Source: Natrononativus amylolyticus (GTDB lineage: Archaea > Halobacteriota > Halobacteria > Halobacteriales > Natrialbaceae). From it: DNA of 64,000 nt. The position numbers and the translations under genes are program-made. This document shows positions 8,626 to 17,589 of this stretch, one piece after another. The notes under the pieces are model-generated. The model saw only the letters and a list, made by a program, of their open reading frames with translations. It searched no databases and was not told the DNA's origin. The stretch is taken from assembly GCF_024362525.1 (NCBI RefSeq), contig NZ_CP101458.1, positions 992,001-1,056,000 on the forward strand. The letters run 5' to 3'. How positions within the stretch are numbered: position 1 is the stretch's first letter; every line of letters begins with the position of its first letter.

Positions 8626-9546
8626 ATGTCACTCGAGTACCGCGGGACGACCGTCGACGTCGAGCCGCCGGACATCGGCTTCCAGGCCGCGTTCGGCTTC
8701 TATCTCGGCCTCACCGTCGGCGGGAGCGTCGTCCTCGCGGGCGTGCTCGCCGGCGCGACGACGGCAACGCTGCTCGGGGCGTTTCCAACGGTCGTCACTG
8801 CGGTGACCATCGCCGGTCACCTCCTCGCCAGGCGAGCCCGCGGCCTCCCCGAACGGATCGGTCGCGCCCGTCGGTGGCGGTTCGGCTGTTACCTGCCGGC
8901 GATTGCCTTCGCGGCGGCCGCGCTCGCGCCTCGCGTCATCTCGCTCGAGGCCACGAGCAGGTACTACCTCGCGGCCGTCGGCTTCGCGGTCGTCCTCGGC
9001 GTCGCGGCGCTCGGCCTCGAGCGGCTGTGTCGAAACCGGTTCGTCGAGGCGGTCACGGCGGACGAGCCGGCCGCCGTCTGGACGTACCGACCGGCGGGCC
9101 TCCTCGCCCGCGGCGTCGTCTGGTTTCCGCTGGCCGTTTTCGTACTCGCCGGCGGCGCCGCGAGCGTCGCCGCCGGAAGCCCGGTCGGCCTGCTCTGGAT
9201 CGCGATAGGCGTCCTCGTGGTCGCCTGGATCTGGTTCGACGTCGAGGGGAGCGCCCGCGGGAAGAAGTATGGCGGCAAGCGGTACTCGGCCGACACGAGC
9301 AGCGCGTCGGACGCGCAGTGGGGCGAGCTGCGCGCCCACGAGCGCGGCATCCGGTACGACAGGGGGCGTGCGAGCAAACTCGTTCCCTGGGAGAGCGTTT
9401 CGGGGGTCGAACTCATCGACGACGAACTCGTCCTGCAGCGTCGGTTTCGCACCCTCCGCTGTGACCGCGAGGCGATCGACGACCCCGAGGCCGCCCTCGA
9501 GGCGATCCAGCGGCTCCGGGCGCGGGCCCGAGCCGCGGAGATTTAA
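8626..9546 (+). CDS. Membrane protein with C-terminal PH-like (bPH) domain, hypothetical
   Basis: 306 residues. Several hydrophobic segments lie between residues ~20 and 205 ([108 protein letters not shown]). The soluble tail has a strand pattern, [36 protein letters not shown], typical of bacterial PH-like domains. CTTTTA at 8597-8602 is a likely leaderless promoter 26 bases upstream. The role is unknown; such proteins often sit at the membrane. Confidence 0.7.
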   Translation: MSLEYRGTTVDVEPPDIGFQAAFGFYLGLTVGGSVVLAGVLAGATTATLLGAFPTVVTAVTIAGHLLARRARGLPERIGRARRWRFGCYLPAIAFAAAALAPRVISLEATSRYYLAAVGFAVVLGVAALGLERLCRNRFVEAVTADEPAAVWTYRPAGLLARGVVWFPLAVFVLAGGAASVAAGSPVGLLWIAIGVLVVAWIWFDVEGSARGKKYGGKRYSADTSSASDAQWGELRAHERGIRYDRGRASKLVPWESVSGVELIDDELVLQRRFRTLRCDREAIDDPEAALEAIQRLRARARAAEI

Positions 9547-10148
9547 CGGTCGGCGGACTCGAGGTGCGCCTCGAAAAACCCGCTCACCGTCGCCGCGACC
9601 TTGTCGTGCTGGCCGACGAAGAAGTGATCCGCCGGGAGCGCGTGGACCGCGAGGCCGAGCTCCCGCGCCCGCGAGACCACCGGCTCCCAGTTCACCGTCG
9701 AGTCCCGCTCGCCGTAGCAGACCTGAACGGGACAGGCGAGGCGGTCGAGCGCCGGCACGACCTCGAGGTCGGGAGCGAGCCGGTCGGGCGGTGCGAGCGC
9801 CGAAACCGCCCGAACGTCGCGGTCGACGGTCGCACCCGCCAGGATCGCCTGCGCGGAGCCGAAACTGAAGCCGAAGACGCCGACGCGGTCGTAGCGGTCG
9901 GCCGCCCAGCGGATCGCGTTTCGGGCGTCCTCGCGCTCGCCGTACCCCTCGTCCCACTCGCCGTAGTCGAAGCGCAGACAGGCGACCCCGCGTTCGGACA
10001 GCGTGTCGGCGACGGCGACGAGCCGACGGTCGCCGCGGTGGCCGCCCTGCCGGGGGTGGGGCGGGCAGGCGACGACGATCGAATCGCTATCGGGGTCCGC
10101 GAGACTCCCGCGGACGTCGCGCGCACCGGGAACTGCTACGTCGGTCAT
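9543..10148 (-). CDS. Alpha/beta hydrolase family protein (dienelactone-hydrolase-like)
   Basis: 201 residues with the fold's landmarks: VVACPPHPRQGG near the N-terminus (oxyanion loop), the nucleophile elbow GFSFGSAQ (Ser in GxSxG), an Asp/Glu in YGERDSTVNWEP and the catalytic His in ALPADHFFVGQ. It probably hydrolyses a small ester or thioester in the cytoplasm; the substrate is unknown. The ATG at 10148 (MTDVAVPG) is preferred over 10175. Convergent with and overlapping the previous gene by four bases. Confidence 0.82.
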   Translation of the reverse strand: MTDVAVPGARDVRGSLADPDSDSIVVACPPHPRQGGHRGDRRLVAVADTLSERGVACLRFDYGEWDEGYGEREDARNAIRWAADRYDRVGVFGFSFGSAQAILAGATVDRDVRAVSALAPPDRLAPDLEVVPALDRLACPVQVCYGERDSTVNWEPVVSRARELGLAVHALPADHFFVGQHDKVAATVSGFFEAHLESADR

Positions 10149-10235
10149 GTCCCACACTCGCCGCCCCGACTCCATTAATCGTCCGCGTCGACCGCGAACC
10201 GCCCCGCCGTCTCCCGGACTGTTGAGGAAGTGATG

Positions 10236-10243
10236 TTTTTAAG
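10236..10243 (+). promoter_or_regulatory. TATA box of pspA
   Basis: TTTTTAAG lies 25-32 bases before the pspA ATG, the distance expected for a leaderless haloarchaeal transcript. Confidence 0.7.
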
Positions 10244-10267
10244 GGGTACGAACGACACGTACATAGT

Positions 10268-11089
10268 ATGGGTATCCTCTCTCGGACGTCGTACGTCATC
10301 CGGTCGAAGATCAATTCGATCTTGAACCGGGCCGAGGATCCGACGCAGACGCTCGATTACTCCTACGAGCAGATGCGCGATCAGCTCCAGCAGGTCAAAC
10401 GCGGCATCGCCGACCTCACCACGCAGAAAAAGCGCCTCGAGATGCAAAAGCGCCGCCTCGAGGAGAACGTCGAGAAACACAACGGCCAGGCCCGCACCGC
10501 GGTCCAGCAGGGCCGGGAGGATCTCGCGCGCAAGGCCCTCGAGAAGAAGAAGACGAAGATGAACCAGATCGAAGATCTGGAGCGCCAGATCTCCGACCTG
10601 CAGAACCAGCAGGATCGGTTGATCGAGCAGAAAGACGAACTCCAGAGCCGCATCGAGGAGTTCCGGACCAAGAAGGAGACGATGAAGGCCCGGTACGAGG
10701 CCGCGGAAGCGAGTTCCACCGTGTCGGAGGCGATGACCGCGACCGGCGAGGAGTTCGAGGACGTCGGCCGCGCCATCGAGCGCGCGGAGGAGCGCACCGA
10801 GGACATGGAGGCGCGCGCGGCCGCGCTCGACGAACTCCACGAATCCGGCGCGTTCGAGGACGTGCTGTCGGACAAGGACACGATCGACCGCGAACTCGAG
10901 GAGCTGTCGACCGACAGCGGCGTCGAAGCCGAACTCGAGACGCTGAAGTCCGAGATGGGAGTCGAGGCGGACGCCGACGTCGAGGAGACCGAGGAGGTTG
11001 AGGCCGATCTCGAGGACCTCGAGGAAGAGGTCGACGACGAGGACGTCGAGGCGGAACTCGCGGAGCTGCAGGAAGAGGAGAACACGTAA
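10268..11089 (+). CDS. PspA/IM30 family membrane-stress protein
   Basis: 273 residues, almost entirely coiled coil. The N-terminus (MGILSRTSYVIRSKINSILN) is the amphipathic membrane-binding helix, followed by DPTQTLDYSYEQMRDQLQQVKRGIADL and long heptad helices. This is the ESCRT-III-like PspA/Vipp1 fold that coats and repairs stressed membranes from the cytoplasmic face. The last ~70 residues form an extra very acidic tail with repeated EE and ED pairs, a halophile addition. It is monocistronic: its own TATA box lies upstream and a T6 tract downstream. Confidence 0.9.
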   Translation: MGILSRTSYVIRSKINSILNRAEDPTQTLDYSYEQMRDQLQQVKRGIADLTTQKKRLEMQKRRLEENVEKHNGQARTAVQQGREDLARKALEKKKTKMNQIEDLERQISDLQNQQDRLIEQKDELQSRIEEFRTKKETMKARYEAAEASSTVSEAMTATGEEFEDVGRAIERAEERTEDMEARAAALDELHESGAFEDVLSDKDTIDRELEELSTDSGVEAELETLKSEMGVEADADVEETEEVEADLEDLEEEVDDEDVEAELAELQEEENT

Positions 11090-11118
11090 CCGTCCCGGAG
11101 CGTGCGAACTCGTACCGG

Positions 11119-11124
11119 TTTTTT
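11119..11124 (+). terminator. T-tract terminator after pspA
   Basis: TTTTTT begins 30 bases after the pspA stop in a GC-rich context (accgg-T6-cggcc). Oligo-T is the archaeal termination signal, and the next gene is on the other strand. Confidence 0.55.
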
Positions 11125-11219
11125 CGGCCCGTGAACGGACGGCTGGCGGAACGTTTCTCCCGATCGGAAGACGGGCCGCCTCTCGAAGACGGGCGCGCCA
11201 TACGGCGTCGAGTCACCGG

Positions 11220-11813
11220 TTACTCCTCCCTGGCGTCCCGCGGTTTGAACCCGTAGCGCTCGGCGAGCGTCGAGATCACTCGATCGTGGAAGTACCACAG
11301 GATGGCGACGGCGACGACGATGATAAGGGCGTCCTCGAGGCCGCCCATCAGCCCGAGCGCGATGATCAGCGTCGTCGCACACGCGGCGGCGTGGTTCGTC
11401 TTCGTTAGCAGCATCGTGGTCGTGGTCAGCATCATCGCGAGCGTCGCGCTCGCCGAGAGGTAAATGAGCTCCCAGCTGAACGCGATATCGGGCCGGTCGA
11501 ACACGACGTACGCGCTGACCTCGTTGCCGACGAGCGCGTAGGCGATCAGCCCGGCGGCGACCGCCACCGCGTGGCCGCCGATGACGTGGTACGCCCCCTC
11601 GGCTCTGGGCTGCTCGCCGGTCGCCATCAGGTACGCCGACGGTCCCAGGCTCGGAAACAGGAACGGGCGGCCGGTTACGAGCGTAATCAGTCCGAGAATC
11701 GAGAAGTGCAGAAAAACGTTGACCGTCGCACTGTATTCGTCTCTAAGGTCGAAATCGCGGCCGGAGTCCGCGGTGGTCTCGTCGGAGTCTCGCACGCGTG
11801 GTACGAGCGACAC
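11220..11813 (-). CDS. HPP family membrane protein
   Basis: 197 residues. After a ~30-residue acidic cytoplasmic N-terminus come four hydrophobic stretches. The family hallmark is FPSLGPSAYLMATG, the SLGPSA form of the name-giving HPP motif, plus NHAAACATTLIIALG later. HPP proteins in plants and cyanobacteria transport nitrite; in archaea the substrate is not established. It ends FKPRDAREE. Confidence 0.82.
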   Translation of the reverse strand: MSLVPRVRDSDETTADSGRDFDLRDEYSATVNVFLHFSILGLITLVTGRPFLFPSLGPSAYLMATGEQPRAEGAYHVIGGHAVAVAAGLIAYALVGNEVSAYVVFDRPDIAFSWELIYLSASATLAMMLTTTTMLLTKTNHAAACATTLIIALGLMGGLEDALIIVVAVAILWYFHDRVISTLAERYGFKPRDAREE

Positions 11814-11947
11814 CGCGTACCGACAAAAGCGCTCCTACTGCTGTTGATTCTCGGCCGGGTGGTCAGAACGGATCCGTCGGAGCCGGTTGGCGAGCGGTCG
11901 AACCCGGTACCGCGTTCTTTTTCGGGGGGACCACGAAGGGATACTCG

Positions 11948-12520
11948 ATGAACGAGCGACGGAAGACGCGGCGGCGATTGCTAGTCGCCAGCGGCACGCT
12001 CCTCACGACCGGGCTCGCCGGCTGCATCGGCGAGGATCCCGGCGCGGACGACCCCTATTTAGGCGACCCGGAGCCTTACGTCGAAGTTCGACTCGAGGGT
12101 CCCGGAACCGATGCGAGTGTCGATCCGCCCGTCGTCCACCTCGTCGACGGCGGCACGGTCGAGTGGGTCGCCGACGGCGAGACGCACGACGCAACCGCGT
12201 ACCACCCGGATACCCACGGCGACCAGCAGCGGATTCCAGACGGAGCCGATCCGTGGGAAAGCGGTCCGCTCTCCTCGGAAGACTCGTTCGACCTCGTCTT
12301 GGACGTCGAGGGCGTCTACGACTACGTCTGTACGCGACACGAGGGAGACGGGATGGTCGGCAGCATCGTCGTCGGCTGGCCGGATCCGAACGAGGCGCTG
12401 GCGCTCGAGCCCCCGGACGACGACCGTCCCGAGGCAGCGATCGCGGCGCTCGAGGAGCGCAACGAGCGGGTGCGTTCGATGCTGGAGGAAGAACACGACG
12501 ATTCCGTGACCCTCCCCTGA
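11948..12520 (+). CDS. Halocyanin-like blue-copper lipoprotein (Tat-exported)
   Basis: 190 residues. The N-terminus has a Tat motif (TRRRLL), a hydrophobic core and a lipobox LAGC with Cys26 as the lipid-modified residue, so it is anchored outside the cell. The mature cupredoxin domain (~residues 44-142) has probable copper ligands His80 or His86, Cys128, His131 and Met136 (YVCTRHEGDGM). It should carry single electrons to or from respiratory partners. A charged helical tail (~150-190) follows the fold. TTCTTTTTC ending 26 bases upstream may be its promoter. Confidence 0.85.
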   Translation: MNERRKTRRRLLVASGTLLTTGLAGCIGEDPGADDPYLGDPEPYVEVRLEGPGTDASVDPPVVHLVDGGTVEWVADGETHDATAYHPDTHGDQQRIPDGADPWESGPLSSEDSFDLVLDVEGVYDYVCTRHEGDGMVGSIVVGWPDPNEALALEPPDDDRPEAAIAALEERNERVRSMLEEEHDDSVTLP

Positions 12521-12566
12521 GAGCCGACCGTCGCGTTCGGCTCCGGGTCGGAAACGGAGTGAGTGG

Positions 12567-13064
12567 TCAGGCCGGCGTGCCGAGGACGGCGATCTCGTAG
12601 CGATCGATCTCGGCCGGGGACTCGAGGAGGACGACCTCGAACGCCCAGCGATCGCCCGCGTCGAGGTCGCCGCCGACGTCCAGGTACCGACCCAGGAGTT
12701 CGCCGTCGTCGTTGTACACCCGGACGCGGACCTCGAGCAGCTGGATCCGGTCGTCGCCGACGTTTTCGACGGTTCCCTGGACGGTCGGCCCCCGAAAGTC
12801 GTCCTCGATGACGAACTCGTGATCGACGAGCGAGAGCGCGTCGAGTTCGGTGATACCCTCGTTCACCTCCTGTTCGGCGAGCGCCTCGGCTGCGACCATC
12901 TCTTCGGGCGATCGTTCCTCGTCGCCGGCATCCTCGACGGTTCCCTCGACGTACGTCGGCGCGTTATCTCCGACGACGTCGCTGCAGCCTGCGAAAACCG
13001 CCGCCGCGCTCGTGCCGAGCAACCCGAGGACGTACCGACGACTCGACGGTTCGGTTCGTCTCAT
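12567..13064 (-). CDS. FxLYD domain-containing Tat lipoprotein
   Basis: 165 residues. The start MRRTEPSSRRYVLGLLG shows a Tat-type twin arginine, and FAGC (Cys27) is the lipobox. The mature part begins with an acidic linker (GDEERSPEEM) and then a beta-rich domain: GPTVQGTVENVGDDRIQLLEVRVRVYNDDGELLGRYLDVGGDLDAGDRWAFEV matches the FxLYD pattern (VRVRVYNDDG in the place of the motif). Such domains are extracellular; the partner is unknown. Convergent with the halocyanin gene, 46 bases apart. Confidence 0.8.
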   Translation of the reverse strand: MRRTEPSSRRYVLGLLGTSAAAVFAGCSDVVGDNAPTYVEGTVEDAGDEERSPEEMVAAEALAEQEVNEGITELDALSLVDHEFVIEDDFRGPTVQGTVENVGDDRIQLLEVRVRVYNDDGELLGRYLDVGGDLDAGDRWAFEVVLLESPAEIDRYEIAVLGTPA

Positions 13065-13167
13065 TTTGACCGGCAGTGTAGACGAGGGTAATTATCAGTA
13101 CCGACCATACGTAGATCCACGAGACGAGCGCATATCAGTCTGAACCCTGCCGTATCCGGCGGGCGAC

Positions 13168-13198
13168 GTATGCAATGCCTGACCTTATTGCGGCATAC
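13168..13198. promoter_or_regulatory. Inverted repeat overlapping the probable TATA region of the 13213 gene
   Basis: GTATGC (13168-13173) and GCATAC (13193-13198) are perfect complements 19 bases apart, with a weaker AAT/ATT pair inside. CTTATT at about 13184-13189 between the arms lies 24-29 bases before the ATG at 13213, so a protein bound here would cover the promoter. Confidence 0.35.
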
Positions 13199-13212
13199 CT
13201 CGAAGCTGGAAT

Positions 13213-14289
13213 ATGGGGTCGTCCGGAGAAGACGATAGTCTGACATCGTTCGGTGCGAACGTCGGGAGACAGCCGAGCCTGCTGTCCCGGAGTCAGGACT
13301 GGATACTGGTCAAAGCCGACCGGCTCTTCGTCGCGGCCGTCATCTCGGTCGCGACGTTCTTCCTCTTTCTCGGGCTGGGTGAATTGGGCGTTATCTCCTT
13401 CGTCAACGACGATTCGATCACCCGCCTGGCCGGCGGGATGATCGCCGGCACGTTCTCGCTGGTAACCCTCGTCGTCTCGATCAACCAGCTCATCCTCTCG
13501 CGGGAATTCACCGCCGCGGGCGAGGCCAGAGAACAACTCGAGGGGGTGCTCTCCTTCCGCGAAGAGGTGGCGGAGGTCTCGTCGGTTCCGGCGAGCCCGG
13601 CCTCGCCGACGCGGCTACTCGAGCTCCTCGTGGCGGCGATCTACGACCGGGCCACCGACCTGGAAGAAGTCGCCGAGGATCACGACGACGACGTCAGAGA
13701 GGTGATCCAGCAGTACGTCGAGGACGTCACGGAGAGCACCGAACACATCGACAGGGTGCTGAAAGAGTCGACGTTCGGAACGTTCAGCACCGTCTCGGCG
13801 ACGATCAGCTACGACGAGTCCTGGCACCTGTACGTCGCCGAGCACCTCCGGGAGCGCCACAGCGACGAGCTGTCCGAGGAGGCGCACGAATCGCTCGAGA
13901 ATCTTATCGAGGCGTTCAAAATGCTGGACATCGCCCGAGAACACTTCAAAACGACGTACCTGCAGCGAGAGCTCACCCGGTTTTCCCAGCTCACGATCTA
14001 CTGTGGCGTCCCGGCGATCCTCGCGGCGATGCTCATCGGGTTCGTCTACGGCGACATCACCGGTCCCTCGATCAGCGTCGTCTATCTTCCGTTCGTCGTC
14101 AGCGGACTCATCGCGGTCGTCGTCTCGCCGCTGGCGTTGCTGACCGCGTTCATCCTCCGGACGGCGACGCTGACGCGCCGAACGGCGTCGACCGGCCCCA
14201 TGGTCCCACAGAAGAACCCAGAGGAAGGGCCGTTCGACGTCGAGTACGGCGACGACGACTCGCGGCCAGCGTCGGCCCACTCGGAGTAG
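13213..14289 (+). CDS. Four-helix membrane protein, tandem paralogue 1
   Basis: 358 residues. Two transmembrane helices near the N-terminus (FVAAVISVATFFLFLGLGELGV and MIAGTFSLVTLVVSINQLILS), a long charged central domain (~100-245), then two more helices (FVVSGLIAVVVSPLALLTAFIL among them) and an acidic tail. The blocks TLVVSINQLILSREF, AREHFKTTYLQREL and the RTATLTRRT end recur in the next gene, so the two are paralogues. I do not recognise a function; the topology would suit a sensor or channel-like assembly. Confidence 0.75.
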   Translation: MGSSGEDDSLTSFGANVGRQPSLLSRSQDWILVKADRLFVAAVISVATFFLFLGLGELGVISFVNDDSITRLAGGMIAGTFSLVTLVVSINQLILSREFTAAGEAREQLEGVLSFREEVAEVSSVPASPASPTRLLELLVAAIYDRATDLEEVAEDHDDDVREVIQQYVEDVTESTEHIDRVLKESTFGTFSTVSATISYDESWHLYVAEHLRERHSDELSEEAHESLENLIEAFKMLDIAREHFKTTYLQRELTRFSQLTIYCGVPAILAAMLIGFVYGDITGPSISVVYLPFVVSGLIAVVVSPLALLTAFILRTATLTRRTASTGPMVPQKNPEEGPFDVEYGDDDSRPASAHSE

Positions 14290-14420
14290 CCCCGTCGCGG
14301 TCAGGCTACACCGCTGAACGAGGGCGGGAGTCGGCAGGTTTGCGCCTACCCGCACGCCGTCGGTGACGATCGCCGGGCGGGGATACTTCACGCACAGTAC
14401 CATACCGTCGAACGAACCCG

Positions 14421-15458
14421 ATGAGCAGCGACAGTTCACAGCCCGGCGACACGATGGCCGAGCGAAGCCAGGATTCGGCGTGGAAGCACTGGTTCCTCCT
14501 CAACGCGAACCGGTGGCTCGTTACCGCTCTCCTCGTGGCCTTCGTCTTCGTGGGCTTGCTGATTCTCAGCCAGGTGAGCCCCGTCTCGCTGCGGGCCCTC
14601 ATGGGCGAAAAGGAGCCGGTTCACTTCCTCTTCCAGGCGCTCGTGACCGCCCTGATCACCGGCGTCACGCTCGTGCTGACGATCAACCAGCTCGTGCTCT
14701 CCCAGGAACTCGGCGCCGTCGACGACCAGCGCGAGCGCCTCGAGGGCTCGCTCGAGTTCCACGACGACGTCGAGGACGTGATCGACGCGCCGATCAGTCC
14801 GCCGGAGCCGGCGGCGTTCGTGCGAGCGATCATCAGCGCCTCCCAGGACCGCGCGGACGAGTTTCGCGACGCCGTCGACGACAGCCGTGACGAGGAGTTC
14901 GAAGAGCGCGTCGACGACTTCGTCGACAACCTCACCACTCACGCCGACGAGATCCGAGACGACCTCGAGGACGCCCAGTTCGGCACCTACGACGTCGTCA
15001 AGGCGGCGCTCGACTACAACTACTCCTGGAAGATCTTCCGCGCCCGGCGGATCAGAAACGCGCACGCCGACTCGTTCACCGACGAAGCCAAGGACGCCTA
15101 CGACGGGCTGCTCGAGTCCCTGAAGCTGTTCGGACTCGCCCGCGAGCACTTCAAGACGCTCTACTTCCAGTGGGAGCTGATCAACCTCTCGCGGGCGATG
15201 ATGTACGTCTCGGTGCCCGCACTGATCGTGGCGATCTCGATGCTGCTGTTCTTCGACGCGGAGGCCGTCACCGGGACGGTACTTGGCGTCGACACCGTCG
15301 TCTGGGTCTCCGTTGCGACCGCGACGATCGCCGTGATCCCGTTTCTGCTCCTGATCGCGTTCGTCCTTCGGATCGCCACGATGGCGAAGCGCACCCTGGC
15401 GATCGGCCCGTTCATCCTCCGAGACTCGAGCCGCGGCGAGGAGATCGAGTGGGACTGA
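14421..15458 (+). CDS. Four-helix membrane protein, tandem paralogue 2
   Basis: 345 residues with the same plan as its upstream neighbour: VTALLVAFVFVGLLILSQVSP and LVTALITGVTLVLTINQLVLSQEL, a cytoplasmic domain of ~130 acidic residues, AREHFKTLYFQWEL, two further helices (MYVSVPALIVAISMLLFF, VATATIAVIPFLLLIAFVLRIATMAKRT), and a short tail. The ATG at 14421 is the first of two; MAERSQDS at 14454 is possible. 132 bases separate the pair. Function unknown. Confidence 0.75.
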   Translation: MSSDSSQPGDTMAERSQDSAWKHWFLLNANRWLVTALLVAFVFVGLLILSQVSPVSLRALMGEKEPVHFLFQALVTALITGVTLVLTINQLVLSQELGAVDDQRERLEGSLEFHDDVEDVIDAPISPPEPAAFVRAIISASQDRADEFRDAVDDSRDEEFEERVDDFVDNLTTHADEIRDDLEDAQFGTYDVVKAALDYNYSWKIFRARRIRNAHADSFTDEAKDAYDGLLESLKLFGLAREHFKTLYFQWELINLSRAMMYVSVPALIVAISMLLFFDAEAVTGTVLGVDTVVWVSVATATIAVIPFLLLIAFVLRIATMAKRTLAIGPFILRDSSRGEEIEWD

Positions 15459-15478
15459 GCCGCGGCGAGGGAGGTCCC

Positions 15479-16519
15479 CTACTCGGGGACCGCGCCAGTG
15501 CCGTTTCGCTCGAGGCTCGCCAGGTCGATCCGGCCGCCGGGCATCCCGACGCCGTCGTAGACGTCCTCGGCGAGCAACAGCGAGCCGTCGAGGTCGGCGT
15601 AGTCGAGCAGCGGGGCGAGGTGGGCCGCGCCGGCGATCGAGGCGTTCGATTCGGACATACAGCCGCACATCACCTGCAGGCCGTGGGCGCGGGCCGTGTG
15701 GATCATCCGCAGCGCCTCCCGCAGCCCCCCGCACTTCATCAGTTTCAAGTTCGCGATGTCACAGCGGTCTGCGATCTGGGGGATGTCCTCGAGCGTGATG
15801 CAGGACTCGTCGGCGGCGATCGGGAGCGCCGCGCGCTCGTAGACGTATCGCAGCCCCTCGGGGTTCTCGGCGGCGACGGGCTGTTCGACGAACTCGAGGT
15901 CGTACTCGACGAGCGAGTCGATCATCGAGACGGCCTCTCGCGGCGTCCACGCCTCGTTGGCGTCGACGTAGAGGCGGACGTCCGGGGCGACCTCGCGGAT
16001 GGTGCGAACGATCTCCTCGTCGCGGTCGGTGCCGAGTTTGACCTTCAGGGTGCCGTACCCCCGCTCGACGGCCTCCTCGGTCTTCTCGCGCATCGTCTCG
16101 GTGTCGTCGATCCCGATCGTGTAGGATGACTCGACGGTGTCGGTCGGATCGAGCCCCCAGTAGCGGTACAGCGGTACCTCGAGCTGTTTCGCCGCCAGGT
16201 CGTGGAGCGCGATGCTCACCGCACAGCGGGCGGCCGGGTTGCGCTCGATCGTGTGTCGCATTCGCCGCTCGATCCGCTCGAGGGCGTGGGGATCGCCGAC
16301 CTCCTCGACGACGGCAAGCAGGTCGGGCAGGACGGCCTCGACGGTCGCCGCCGTCTCGCCGTAGTGAGCCGAGGGACCGGCACCGCCGATCCCGACGTTT
16401 CCGGCGTCGTCTTCGATCTCGACGGTGACGAGCTCCGCCGCCGTCTGGGTCCCCCGGGAGATCGTAAACGGGTACTCGAGAGGCAGCGAGACGCGCTCGA
16501 AGGAGGTCTCGAGGCTCAT
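15479..16519 (-). CDS. dgcA: N-acyl-D-glutamate racemase/dipeptide epimerase (enolase superfamily)
   Basis: 346 residues of the muconate-lactonising subgroup of the enolase superfamily. Catalytic KxK is Lys159-Val-Lys161; metal ligands are Asp186 (YVDANEAW), Glu212 (EQPV) and Asp237 (ADES); the opposite-face lysine is in NLKLMKCGG (257-265). Alone it would be called an L-Ala-D/L-Glu-type epimerase. Because its ATG overlaps the stop of a DUF1611 gene, the DgcA role is more likely: it racemises the N-acylated D-glutamate made by DgcN. Confidence 0.8.
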   Translation of the reverse strand: MSLETSFERVSLPLEYPFTISRGTQTAAELVTVEIEDDAGNVGIGGAGPSAHYGETAATVEAVLPDLLAVVEEVGDPHALERIERRMRHTIERNPAARCAVSIALHDLAAKQLEVPLYRYWGLDPTDTVESSYTIGIDDTETMREKTEEAVERGYGTLKVKLGTDRDEEIVRTIREVAPDVRLYVDANEAWTPREAVSMIDSLVEYDLEFVEQPVAAENPEGLRYVYERAALPIAADESCITLEDIPQIADRCDIANLKLMKCGGLREALRMIHTARAHGLQVMCGCMSESNASIAGAAHLAPLLDYADLDGSLLLAEDVYDGVGMPGGRIDLASLERNGTGAVPE

Positions 16520-17526
16520 AGAACCGCCTCCAGGATCTCGGCGGCGTCGAAGCGGACGGGGTCGGTCGCGGGAGCGCCGAGTTCCGCCTCGAACGCCTCG
16601 ACGGCCGCCCGGGCTTCCTCGTCGTCCATCCCGTAGGTGTTGAGCGCGCCCGCGTAGACGCGGGCGGGGTGGACCGGTTCGGCGAGTCCCTCGTAGAGGT
16701 CGACGCAGGTCTCCATCGGCGGCACCGGAACCGACTCGTAGGCGTTGATTCGCTCTTTGCCGGCCTTGTGACAGAGAACGAGTGAGTCTGGCATCGCCCC
16801 GTGAAGGATGCCGCAGGTCACGCCGGAGTAAGCGGGGTGGACGATGCTTCCCTGGCCCTCGACGAAGAGGTAGTCGTGCTCGTCGCCCTTCTCGAGGATC
16901 ATCTCCTCGACCGCGCCCGCGGTGAAGTCGCTGACGACGCGGTCGATCGGGTTCCCCCACCCCTCGATCATGATGCCGGTCTGGCCGGTCGGGATCACGA
17001 TCGCGTCGTGGCCCGCCTCCCTCGCGGTGCGAGCGAGTTCCATCGAGACGGTCATCTTGCCGACCGAACAGTCGGTGCCGACGGTGAGGATCACCTCGGC
17101 GTCGACCTCGTTCGCGATTCCCTGGCTCACCGACAGGTCGTCGTGGGGTTTGCGGACGTCCCAGAGCTCGCAGTCGTTCTCGGCGGCGAGAGCGGCGAAC
17201 TCCTCGTCGTCTTCGAGGAAGTAGTGCAGCCCCGAGATGACGTCGCAGCCGCGCTCGAGGGCGGTCCGAACGTCCTCGCGCCAGCTCTCCTCGAACGCGC
17301 CGCCGATCGGGGAGATGCCGATTAACAGCGCGTCCACCTCGCCGACGTCGTCCATGCCGGCGACGATCGGGGCGTCCTGTACGTCCGGGACGAACTCCGA
17401 GACGCGGCCGCCCGCGTTCTCGCGGTCGAGGACCGCTTCGACGTCGTAGTCGCCGTACCTGAGGACGCCGATGCCGGTTTTGGCGGCGTCGGGAAACAGT
17501 TCGTGCGCGAGGATCGCGATGCTCAT
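16516..17526 (-). CDS. dgcN: DUF1611 P-loop protein, D-glutamate N-acyltransferase DgcN
   Basis: 336 residues. An N-terminal Rossmann-like domain (to ~residue 130) is followed by a P-loop domain with GTDCSVGKMT (150-159), then PTGQTGIMIEGWGNPIDRVVSDF and FVEGQGSIVHPAYSG. DUF1611 proteins were named DgcN after work on bacterial D-glutamate catabolism, where they N-acetylate D-Glu before DgcA racemises it; that this holds in a haloarchaeon is inference from the overlap with dgcA (ATGA). The gene leads the two-gene operon. Confidence 0.78.
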   Translation of the reverse strand: MSIAILAHELFPDAAKTGIGVLRYGDYDVEAVLDRENAGGRVSEFVPDVQDAPIVAGMDDVGEVDALLIGISPIGGAFEESWREDVRTALERGCDVISGLHYFLEDDEEFAALAAENDCELWDVRKPHDDLSVSQGIANEVDAEVILTVGTDCSVGKMTVSMELARTAREAGHDAIVIPTGQTGIMIEGWGNPIDRVVSDFTAGAVEEMILEKGDEHDYLFVEGQGSIVHPAYSGVTCGILHGAMPDSLVLCHKAGKERINAYESVPVPPMETCVDLYEGLAEPVHPARVYAGALNTYGMDDEEARAAVEAFEAELGAPATDPVRFDAAEILEAVL

Positions 17527-17589
17527 AGCTTGCCAAAAGGAGAGCGGCTACTTAAGGGTAAACGCACCGGCAGCGTCGACCAGAACGGG

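Noticed and set aside
7708-9546. 612-codon frame running from inside pyrG into the PH-like gene
   Set aside because: The first 306 codons are antisense to pyrG; the real gene starts at ATG 8626 with a promoter 26 bases upstream.
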